Source of the DNA: Acidobacteriota bacterium
GTDB taxonomy: Bacteria; Acidobacteriota; Terriglobia; UBA7540
Direction of reading: 5' to 3'
NCBI GenBank assembly: GCA_021828225.1
Contig: JAKASH010000072.1
Coordinates: forward strand, 1-9,583
DNA length: 9,583 bases
The notes below the pieces were generated by a model that saw only the letters and a list, made by a program, of their open reading frames with translations, was not told where the DNA came from and made no database searches. A program made the translations under genes and the position numbers. Below are positions 1 through 6,042 of the stretch, piece after piece (the first letter of the stretch is position 1; every line of letters starts with the position of its first letter).

Positions 1-1375
1 CCTGTCGCTGAGCCGGGTTGTCACCGAAGTTTCCCTTAGAGATTTTGTTGATATAGATTGTCTGACCATCTTCCGAGGCGAATTTCAGGAATTCAACCTT
101 GTATTTCCCGCTGCGACCGACCTGGTCCGGGGCACGGTTGACCTTCGCCTTGCGGTGGTCGGGAAGTCGAGTTTCCATTACCTCATGAGCCGCAGTCACG
201 TTGTCGAGCCAGTTTTTGAGGGGAGATCTCCTAACCGCCTCTACACTGACCTTGTTATCTACATGGTCGCCTACCAAGCGCGACGCACATTTCTCGATAT
301 AGGGCGCGTCTTGGATGCCATGTCTAACCGGTGATAGCCAGTCAGAACCATTGATGCAACCGAGCATGCCGCCTGTCATCGAGGCGATTGTATCGGTATC
401 CGAACCGATGGCGAAGGCGGCCTTCACCACGCCGTTGATCGGGTCGGCGGCGTGGCGTGATGCGAGATACACTGCCGCAATCGCTGCCACTGTCCCGGCC
501 CCGCTTATCTTGCTGTTAAAGCAATGAAGTTTTTTAAGCACATCGTCATCGAAACTCAACGCTCCCTTCGCAAGCTCCGTTCTGCAGACTTCGAGATACT
601 CCAAGACCTCGGCCTTTGCCGATTCCCAAAGCTTCGCGTACCCCTGAAGGTTTCTTTCCGCTTGGTTCTTCCATTCGGGCTGGATGGCTGGGAGATCTGG
701 GAGAGCAGACCAAGCCTCGGCGTTTTTTATCAATTCCTCCACTAATTCGCCATACACCAGTTTCGAATCCTTTCGGAAAGCCGCCCACAGCGCAAAACCG
801 TAAGCTAAAGCGCCCAAAAGCGCCCGGGGGTGCCCGTGGGTCGTGACTCCGTCCAGGAAGATGTTGGCGGCGATCACTGAGAATTCGTTTTCACCCAAGC
901 GCAAGATATGGGGCAGGACGCGCATCGCAACGCCGTTGCCGCCCGCGTCGAAATAACGCTTCACATCCTGGGGCTTCCGGTTTGAACTCCAAGGTGCCAC
1001 TCCGTCAAGCCAAGAATCGACCGCCCTCTTAGTCGCTCCGCCCCCGCCGCGTTCATAAGTGGACCAAAAGGGCAGTTCCACCTGGGTGAAGTAGTCCCAC
1101 CAGTTTTCTTCTTTTAACAGCGACCGGCAAAGGCAGAGAATAAGCTGGGTGTCGTCGCTATACTCGCCAGCCTCAATGGTTTCCTCATAAGGAAAAAAGC
1201 GCCCACCCGAGCGGCGGGTCCAGCTTCTGAAATTATGGAGACGGCCCAGTTGTTTTGGCGCTTTTGACTTGCCAACCCGTTCATTCGGCCAGCCTAACGC
1301 GTCGCCGCAAGCCGCCCCCAGCATGGCACCGACAGCCTTGCTCGTTTTTTGCTTTATTGTAATGTTATCGGCCAT
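1..1375 (-). CDS. ADP-ribosylglycohydrolase (ARH/DraG family), C-terminus cut by window edge
   Basis: Predicted metal-dependent hydrolase that removes ADP-ribose from a modified target. 458 residues are visible, starting MADNITIKQK, and the C-terminus lies outside the window. The family signature is intact: GDALG at 24-28, YSDDTQL at 72-78 (first Mg-binding acidic cluster), GGNGVAMR at 145-152, TTHGHPRA at 178-185 and GSDTDTIASMTGG at 324-336 (second metal-binding Asp pair). This tract reads open only in this frame and is well conserved at every motif, so it should be catalytically competent. The ARH core appears to end near residue 370; at least 88 further residues of basic, mixed sequence follow (380-458) and may form an extra domain. 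The ATG lies inside the end of the DarT-like gene (11-base overlap) behind a GGAGGT site, so translation is probably coupled. Inferred role: reversal enzyme or antitoxin for the adjacent ADP-ribosyltransferase. A metabolic or protein-directed ARH is possible but less likely given the overlap. Confidence 0.9.
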   Translation of the reverse strand, partial: MADNITIKQKTSKAVGAMLGAACGDALGWPNERVGKSKAPKQLGRLHNFRSWTRRSGGRFFPYEETIEAGEYSDDTQLILCLCRSLLKEENWWDYFTQVELPFWSTYERGGGGATKRAVDSWLDGVAPWSSNRKPQDVKRYFDAGGNGVAMRVLPHILRLGENEFSVIAANIFLDGVTTHGHPRALLGALAYGFALWAAFRKDSKLVYGELVEELIKNAEAWSALPDLPAIQPEWKNQAERNLQGYAKLWESAKAEVLEYLEVCRTELAKGALSFDDDVLKKLHCFNSKISGAGTVAAIAAVYLASRHAADPINGVVKAAFAIGSDTDTIASMTGGMLGCINGSDWLSPVRHGIQDAPYIEKCASRLVGDHVDNKVSVEAVRRSPLKNWLDNVTAAHEVMETRLPDHRKAKVNRAPDQVGRSGKYKVEFLKFASEDGQTIYINKISKGNFGDNPAQRQ

Positions 1376-2060
1376 GAAGACCTCCGTTCTCATATAGTGT
1401 TTCCGTCGCTCGGACTCCGCGTTGAATCATTCGCGAGAGCGAAGTTTTGTTAAAGAAGTCCGGAGCGATGTAAATCGGTTTTTCAATCGTGATTCCCTGC
1501 AGACTCAATCGGCAAATTTCCCTCCGTGCCTGCTCCTCTGTATGAACAACAATACCGGTAATTGCATCAAGTGGAATCGGGTCCTTGAGCAGAACTTCTG
1601 CCTGAATATCAGTCGGCGCTGCTGGGAGATGGGTCCGAGAACGGGAAAAGGTAATCCCCGGAGACGTATCTGCGTAAAGGGAGCGGAACCCATCAATCCC
1701 AGTTTGGATATACGCGCCGTGATCGCGAGCTGCGTTACATGGACAAAAACAGGTCTCAGGGTGCCACAGGTAACTGGGATCGATCATCAACACGACCCAG
1801 TCTTTGAAAAGAGGCTCACGCTCCCGGACTTTGATAAAGTAATAGGTGTTCGGGTACTCGATGGAGCAACAAATCAGATCGTCCCTGCCATCAAACCGTT
1901 CCGTGTCAGTTGGGTTGTGCGGCAGATCGTGTTCCTGTAGCGTCCTGGTTGAACAAAGCCCCAACGGATCATCAAAGATATGGGCCAGATTTCGTGATTG
2001 TGTGAAATGACATATTCGGGTGATCCCACGACTGGCGCACTCTCGTTGAACCAAGTTCAT
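1365..2060 (-). CDS. DarT-like (DUF4433) ADP-ribosyltransferase
   Basis: 231-residue protein resembling the DarT family, which uses NAD+ to attach ADP-ribose to a base in single-stranded DNA and blocks replication. Visible features are the N-terminal CHFTQSRNLAHIF (17-29, the usual 'HfT..NL..I' NAD-binding start), DDLICCSIEYPN (60-71), WVVLMIDPSYLW (88-99), a Cys-rich CFCPCNAA (104-111) and QAEVLLKDPIPLDAI (153-167). E155 of that last motif matches the catalytic Glu of the family. It lacks the YVPFYF...PRSPML-type segment of the best-studied DarT2 proteins, so it probably belongs to a DarT1-like or separate branch whose target base may differ; this is from memory of the family. The ATG overlaps the stop of the UvrD-like gene (ATGA, 4 bases), with AGAGGG at 2068-2073 as ribosome-binding site. 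No macrodomain DarG or NADAR gene is adjacent; an ADP-ribosylglycohydrolase takes that place. Confidence 0.82.
   Translation of the reverse strand: MNLVQRECASRGITRICHFTQSRNLAHIFDDPLGLCSTRTLQEHDLPHNPTDTERFDGRDDLICCSIEYPNTYYFIKVREREPLFKDWVVLMIDPSYLWHPETCFCPCNAARDHGAYIQTGIDGFRSLYADTSPGITFSRSRTHLPAAPTDIQAEVLLKDPIPLDAITGIVVHTEEQARREICRLSLQGITIEKPIYIAPDFFNKTSLSRMIQRGVRATETLYENGGLHGR
1380..1385 (-). promoter_or_regulatory. Ribosome-binding site of the ADP-ribosylglycohydrolase gene
   Basis: GGAGGT on the minus strand, 4 bases before the ATG at 1375. It lies inside the last codons of the DarT-like gene, so ribosomes finishing that gene would be positioned to start the hydrolase. It supports the chosen start and coupled expression of the presumed toxin and its reverser. 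Confidence 0.65.
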
Positions 2061-3460
2061 GGCTTGACCCTCTGGTAGAGTGACTCGTCTGTAGGGAGTA
2101 GTGGCGTAAGCGCACCGCTGTAGAGCAGGATCAGGTTCGTTTTCGCTCGAGTCGCAGCCACATAGAGAAGTCTGCCATCGTGTGTGAGGGCGTCCTCTTC
2201 CCCATGGGACGCTATATAATCCTGGTCCGGGAGATTGTCGGCATCGAGAAAAGGAACTATCACCATATCGAACTCAAGCCCCTTAGCCGCATGATAGGTG
2301 CCGTGGTATATGCCGGGTCCATCGTTCCAAACCTGAAGGTCGCGGTGTAGCCTGGTCGCCTCACCCTCAAGGGTCGAGCTGAAGACCTTCTCTTGCGCCC
2401 TGTCTTTCACGAGGATGGCAACGCTCAATGTTTTGGCGGCGCTCCTCGCTGCCCTTAGGGCAATTTTCACCTGCTGCGTCCTGTCAACACACTCGACCAG
2501 GGTGGGCAGCGCGCCGTCCGCCCTTGGGGAAGTCGGCTCAACCAGATCAGGTATGTCGAGAAAGAACGCCATCCTTGAGATTGCCAAGCCAAGCTGGGCA
2601 ATCTGTTTCGTGTTCCGATAATTTTCTTTAAAGAACCACTGCTGGAGAATATTCAACCCAGCGGAGCGCCAGCTCATCCGCTGTCCGTAAATTTGTTGGG
2701 CGACATCCCCAAAAAACGAAAGAGAACCGTCCTCGGGAATGGCCGCCGCCAATGAACGGATCATCTCAGGGGAAAAGTCCTGCCCCTCATCGACAATTAT
2801 GTGTTTATAGTGCCGGGGGGACGTGTCCTCCTCGAATTCTCTCCGCACAAAAATAGCGATGTCGTCCCAGTCATACATTTTCCCTTTGCCGGTTCGAATC
2901 TCGACATACTTCTCGAGGATTTCGTACATGACGGGCCTGAGTTTGCGGGAAAGGTTGGTGCCGATTCTGCCGACGCGTTCCACCTCCACATACTCGTCGC
3001 TGGAGGTGATCCCATGGCTGAAAATCCACTGGATCTCGTCCATGAAAAACTCGATGGGTCTCATGAAGAACTTCGAAGGTTCGTAGCTGGACTCCACCGC
3101 CTTTACCGCCTGAAAAATGTACTCCTTTCGCAAATCTGGGTCACTGCAGATGCAGTTGTATCCCATCTTCCCCCGGGCGTTCAGATACCCCCGGGCAAAG
3201 GTGTGGTATGTTTCGACCTGGACATTCTGCAGCTCGTTGGGTTTGAGATGCTTCAGGTAGGTGACCAGCGTCTTGTTGAAGGTCAGCAGCAGAGTCCTTC
3301 CCGAGTGCGGCATTGATTGCTCGGAGAGATAAGCGGCCCGGTAGAGGGCAAGCGTTGTCTTGCCACTACCAGCGGTGCCGAGCACGGCGGTGTGGCCTGC
3401 CACGGGCATATACAGCACCTCGCGCTGCTTCTTTATTGGCTTTGGCAAATTTCCCTTCAT
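2057..3460 (-). CDS. Compact UvrD/Rep-type superfamily 1 DNA helicase
   Basis: 467-residue SF1A helicase, predicted to translocate 3'-5' on single-stranded DNA using ATP. All core motifs are present in order: Walker A GTAGSGKTT (28-36), Ia TFNKTL (60-65), Ib ETYHTFA (83-89), II VDEGQD (223-228), III GDVAQQIYG (251-259), IV FFKENYRNTKQI (276-287), V GTYHAAKGLEFD (387-398), VI LLYVAATRAK (431-440). The protein is far shorter than UvrD or Rep (about 700 residues). Only about 100 residues separate motifs IV and V, so the 2B subdomain is absent or minimal, and no nuclease domain follows motif VI. The frame could begin at a TTG (3463), but the ATG at 3460 is preferred because AGGAGG lies 6 bases before it. 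The start overlaps the Mrr-type gene stop by one base (TGATG). Gene context suggests it supplies single-stranded DNA or remodels DNA for the nuclease upstream and the DNA ADP-ribosyltransferase downstream; that is inference. Confidence 0.9.
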   Translation of the reverse strand: MKGNLPKPIKKQREVLYMPVAGHTAVLGTAGSGKTTLALYRAAYLSEQSMPHSGRTLLLTFNKTLVTYLKHLKPNELQNVQVETYHTFARGYLNARGKMGYNCICSDPDLRKEYIFQAVKAVESSYEPSKFFMRPIEFFMDEIQWIFSHGITSSDEYVEVERVGRIGTNLSRKLRPVMYEILEKYVEIRTGKGKMYDWDDIAIFVRREFEEDTSPRHYKHIIVDEGQDFSPEMIRSLAAAIPEDGSLSFFGDVAQQIYGQRMSWRSAGLNILQQWFFKENYRNTKQIAQLGLAISRMAFFLDIPDLVEPTSPRADGALPTLVECVDRTQQVKIALRAARSAAKTLSVAILVKDRAQEKVFSSTLEGEATRLHRDLQVWNDGPGIYHGTYHAAKGLEFDMVIVPFLDADNLPDQDYIASHGEEDALTHDGRLLYVAATRAKTNLILLYSGALTPLLPTDESLYQRVKP

Positions 3461-4503
3461 CAATTGCCTCCTACCAAAGATTCTTCGTCAATTTCAAACA
3501 AATCAGGCGTCGAGCGATGGACGCCGATGCCGTGCTCCATCAGGAGCATCACAAGCTGTTCCCCATTCATCAGGGCGATGGAGGTCTTGTCTGCTTGGGC
3601 GGCTTCATTGACGGCTCCGGAGCTGAAGTCACTGGTGGTGATGATCAGGCCTTGCTCGTGCGCTCCGAGGCTGCCGCGCACCTGCTGCACGACAGGAGCC
3701 TGGATGTTGTTCTTGAGCTTCCATTTCTTTACCTGGACAGCCATCTTGATGCGGACCACATCGCCCACCACCAGGGAACCCCGAACATCGATGCCGCCGT
3801 CGCCGCTAAGCTTGGTCACCTCAACCATCTCGAAGCCCATCTCCGCTAGCAACTGAGAAATGAGCTCCTCGAACTCACCGGGCTTCATGGCCAGCAATCT
3901 CTCGCGCAGGGCCTTCCGGACCTGGTGGTTGTGCTGCTCGATCTGGAACGCCAGTCCGTGCCCCATCCATTGGCTCAGGCCCACATAGCCACGGCCGTGC
4001 TGAATGAAGCGGGGCCGCTCTCCGCGTTTCTGTTGGCGTTTGATCTCGGTGATCACCTGGGCGTACATGGTGGCTTCGGGCGTCTTGCCACCAGTCACCA
4101 ACCATCCTTTCGCCAGAGCCTTCTCGGTGATCTCCCTATAGTGCATCGGCTTCTTCCTGCCGAACTCCTCAAGCACCTTCTGAGCGCAATCGGTAAAGGA
4201 GAAACCCGCGTTCGCAACAGAAGACTTAGGGGGTTCCTCGACGACCACAGGAACCGGCGCAGCGCTGCTCGATATTTCAGTGGAATCCCGGAGCGCGAAG
4301 GTCTGAGGGCCGACCTTTACAAAAGGTGACTTGTCCCCTTTGCTCTTGATATCGGAGTAGAGCCGGGCACTGACAGTGGCGTCTGAGGTCTTGCCCTCGG
4401 ATTGCCGGAGACCGCCAGCCATGATCTGCTCGGCGATATCCTTGGCGTGCAGCGGCGTGCCCGCCTGCTGCAACACCTGAATGGCTGCGGCTTTAACGTC
4501 CAT
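3460..4503 (-). CDS. Mrr-type restriction endonuclease with two HARE-HTH domains
   Basis: 347-residue predicted DNA endonuclease. The N-terminal winged helix (2-72: AAIQVLQQAGTPLHAKDIAEQI ... FVKVGPQTFAL) fits the HARE-HTH family, and a second, more divergent copy follows at 102-176 (KVLEEFGRKKPMHYREITEKA ... RFIQHGRGYVGL). The two are joined by a Ser/Pro/Val-rich linker (75-98). The C-terminal part (about 205-330) is an Mrr_cat PD-(D/E)XK domain: EFEELISQLLAEMGF (210-224), SGDGGIDV (233-240, catalytic Asp 239) and QVKKW (257-261, Q-x-K), then GLIITTSDFSSGA (285-297). HARE-HTH domains have been proposed to bind modified DNA, and Mrr-like enzymes cleave methylated or foreign DNA. An upstream in-frame ATG would add 12 residues, but AGGAGG sits 7 bases before the ATG at 4503, so that start is used. 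First gene of the four-gene overlapping cassette. Confidence 0.9.
   Translation of the reverse strand: MDVKAAAIQVLQQAGTPLHAKDIAEQIMAGGLRQSEGKTSDATVSARLYSDIKSKGDKSPFVKVGPQTFALRDSTEISSSAAPVPVVVEEPPKSSVANAGFSFTDCAQKVLEEFGRKKPMHYREITEKALAKGWLVTGGKTPEATMYAQVITEIKRQQKRGERPRFIQHGRGYVGLSQWMGHGLAFQIEQHNHQVRKALRERLLAMKPGEFEELISQLLAEMGFEMVEVTKLSGDGGIDVRGSLVVGDVVRIKMAVQVKKWKLKNNIQAPVVQQVRGSLGAHEQGLIITTSDFSSGAVNEAAQADKTSIALMNGEQLVMLLMEHGIGVHRSTPDLFEIDEESLVGGN
3467..3472 (-). promoter_or_regulatory. Ribosome-binding site that decides the UvrD-like start
   Basis: AGGAGG on the minus strand, 6 bases before the ATG at 3460 and only 3 before the alternative TTG at 3463. The spacing favours ATG. The site is within the last codons of the upstream Mrr-type gene. 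Confidence 0.65.
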
Positions 4504-4510
4504 GGTTCTC

Positions 4511-4516
4511 CCTCCT
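4511..4516 (-). promoter_or_regulatory. Ribosome-binding site that decides the Mrr-type start
   Basis: AGGAGG on the minus strand, 7 bases before the ATG at 4503. The ATG 36 bases further upstream (4539) has no comparable site, so the shorter protein is preferred. Confidence 0.7.
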
Positions 4517-4549
4517 GCTCCTGACAGTTTCGCCATCATCGTCGTGTCC

Positions 4550-4720
4550 TCAGATCAGCCCAAAGAAACGCTCGAAGACCGCACTTAGCTTGTCCAATAC
4601 CGATTGCTTGTTCACCGCATGGCCGTTGTTTTTGTTAAACCTTGAAACCGGCGGCAGAATCTTCGTGATGGCGGTGCCGGTGCTCGGAATTGCGCCATCC
4701 CACACAAGGTTGATAACGAC
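4550..4720 (-). pseudogene. Remnant of a type I restriction HsdR C-terminus
   Basis: An open stretch of 56 codons plus TGA begins immediately after the TAG of the DUF2130 gene, in the same frame, with no start codon or ribosome-binding site of its own at its left end. The peptide contains TGTAITKILPPVSRFNK and ends LDKLSAVFERFFGLI. From memory this strongly resembles the last residues of one HsdR (type I restriction, R subunit) subgroup. The remaining roughly 700-1000 residues of an HsdR are absent. It is best explained as the 3' end of a deleted or replaced hsdR left after recombination. Alternatives are a read-through extension of the DUF2130 protein, or coincidence. It fills most of the only sizeable gap between intact genes (4504-4720). 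Neither a terminator hairpin nor a convincing promoter was seen there, so the downstream cassette may be co-transcribed with block A. Confidence 0.6.
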
Positions 4721-6013
4721 CTAACCCGACAACTCATCGAACTTGGCCTTCATGGTTGGGTTGCCGCGGGTGAGGCGTTTGATGGTGACGTTCTGCGCCT
4801 TGTCGTTGGCCAGACGCAGGTTACGGTCGGCACCGAGGAGAGCGTCCTTGGTTTTCTGCAGGTGGTCGATGGACTTGTCGATTTCGTCAATGGCGGCTTG
4901 AAACTTGCGAGCGGCCAAGTCGTAGTTCTTGGCAAAGGCGTCCTTGAAGCCTTCCAGCTCAGCCTCGAAGTTGGTGATGTCGATATTCTGCGCCTTGACT
5001 AAGGCAAGCTCCTGTCGGTAGCGGATGCTGTTGAGGGCAGCGTTACGCAATAACGTGATCATCGGCAGGAAGAACTGCGGGCGGATGACGTACATCTTTG
5101 GGTAACGGTGCGAGACATCAACAATGCCGGTGTTGTAGAGCTCGCTGTCAGACTCCAGAAGCGATACCAGGACCGCGTACTCACAGCCTTTCTCGTTGCG
5201 ATCCTTATCGAGTTCCTTGAAGAAGTCCTCGTTGCGCTTTTTGGTGGCCGTGGTGTCCGCCTCATTTTTCATCTCGAACATGATCGACACGATCTCTATG
5301 GGGTTCGATGAATCGGAGGCGTCGAAATCGCGGAAAATGTAATCGCCCTTGCTGCCGGTGCGAGCGTCGGTGTCCTTCTCGAAGTAGGCATTTGGAAAGG
5401 CGGTGGCGCGGATCTGGTTGAAGGTGACTTCGCAGTGTTGCTCGAGGGTTTCTCCCAACATTTTGGTAGAGAGCCGCGCCTTCATGTCGCGCAGGCGCTC
5501 AATGGCCTCGTCCCGGTCCCGGATCTGGGTTTGGTATTTCTCGACCAAGGCTTTTTCGGCCAATTCCTTTTCCAGAGCAGCGCGGTCCAGGGCGGCACGC
5601 AGGGCGTCGCGCTCCTGCTGGACGCTTTCAATGGACTCGCGGATGGCCAGGGCCTTGCTGGTGTCGTGGGCCTGAATCTTGGCCTGTAGCGCCTGTATCT
5701 GGGCGTCTTTCTCGGCAGCGACGCGTTGGAGTTGGTTGAGTAGTTTGGCCTCCGAGAGCTCCGAGAGGGAGGCGATCTGCGCCTGGAGCTTGGCGATCTC
5801 GGCATCCTTGTCGGCTACGGATTGCTGGCGCTGCTGCTCAAGCTGCGCTCGGGCGAGTTGTAGCGCTGTCTCCTTGTCGCGCTCCGCAAGGGCTAGGCGT
5901 TCAGCGACCTGTTTGTTGAACTCCTTGTCGCGAACCTGGCGCAGGATCTCGGCGTAGCCAGATTCATCGACCTGAAAGGCCGTATGGCAGTGAGGGCAGA
6001 CGATTTCGGGCAT
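4721..6013 (-). CDS. DUF2130 coiled-coil protein with PD-(D/E)XK-like core
   Basis: 430 residues. The N-terminus has a single half zinc knuckle, CPHCH (6-10). Residues about 25-185 are a long Gln/Glu/Lys/Ala-rich coiled coil. The conserved DUF2130 core (about 185-330) follows: [14 protein letters not shown] (186-199), [12 protein letters not shown] (220-231), [11 protein letters not shown] (241-251), [23 protein letters not shown] (262-284) and [12 protein letters not shown] (308-319). D224 with E247-x-K249 looks like a PD-(D/E)XK nuclease active site. A second coiled-coil tail runs from 330 to about 410. DUF2130 proteins have no settled function; a nuclease-like role in a restriction or defence locus is inference. 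The ATG has AAGGAG 7 bases upstream and starts 29 bases after the GIY-YIG gene stop, so the two are probably co-transcribed. The end ([14 protein letters not shown]) looks natural for the family, so the gene appears intact despite the HsdR-like scar directly behind its TAG. Confidence 0.85.
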   Translation of the reverse strand: MPEIVCPHCHTAFQVDESGYAEILRQVRDKEFNKQVAERLALAERDKETALQLARAQLEQQRQQSVADKDAEIAKLQAQIASLSELSEAKLLNQLQRVAAEKDAQIQALQAKIQAHDTSKALAIRESIESVQQERDALRAALDRAALEKELAEKALVEKYQTQIRDRDEAIERLRDMKARLSTKMLGETLEQHCEVTFNQIRATAFPNAYFEKDTDARTGSKGDYIFRDFDASDSSNPIEIVSIMFEMKNEADTTATKKRNEDFFKELDKDRNEKGCEYAVLVSLLESDSELYNTGIVDVSHRYPKMYVIRPQFFLPMITLLRNAALNSIRYRQELALVKAQNIDITNFEAELEGFKDAFAKNYDLAARKFQAAIDEIDKSIDHLQKTKDALLGADRNLRLANDKAQNVTIKRLTRGNPTMKAKFDELSG

Positions 6014-6042
6014 AGCGTGGCTCCTTAGCGAATATGGTTGCT

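Noticed and set aside
800..840. GC-rich run with repeated GCGCCCAAAAGCGCCC-like units that resembled a small repeat
   Set aside because: It encodes HPRALLGALAYG of the ADP-ribosylglycohydrolase; the similarity comes from Gly/Ala codons.
1422..1940. Plus-strand frame of 172 codons opposite the DarT-like gene
   Set aside because: Antisense to a motif-bearing gene, with no domain signal.
2057..3463. TTG start at 3463 for the UvrD-like protein
   Set aside because: It would add one residue and leave only 3 bases to the AGGAGG site; the adjacent ATG has normal spacing.
2801..3849. Long plus-strand open frames of 171-179 codons opposite the UvrD-like and Mrr-type genes
   Set aside because: They lie antisense to genes with full motif sets, show no recognisable domains, and mirror the codon structure of the minus-strand genes; they are shadows.
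4504..4539. A 12-residue longer N-terminus for the Mrr-type protein
   Set aside because: The upstream ATG has no good ribosome-binding site, whereas AGGAGG stands 7 bases before the ATG at 4503, and the added residues are not part of the winged helix.
4550..4723. Programmed read-through of the DUF2130 TAG to give a longer fusion protein
   Set aside because: Nothing around the stop indicates recoding, and the downstream peptide looks like an HsdR tail rather than a DUF2130 extension; deletion scar is simpler.
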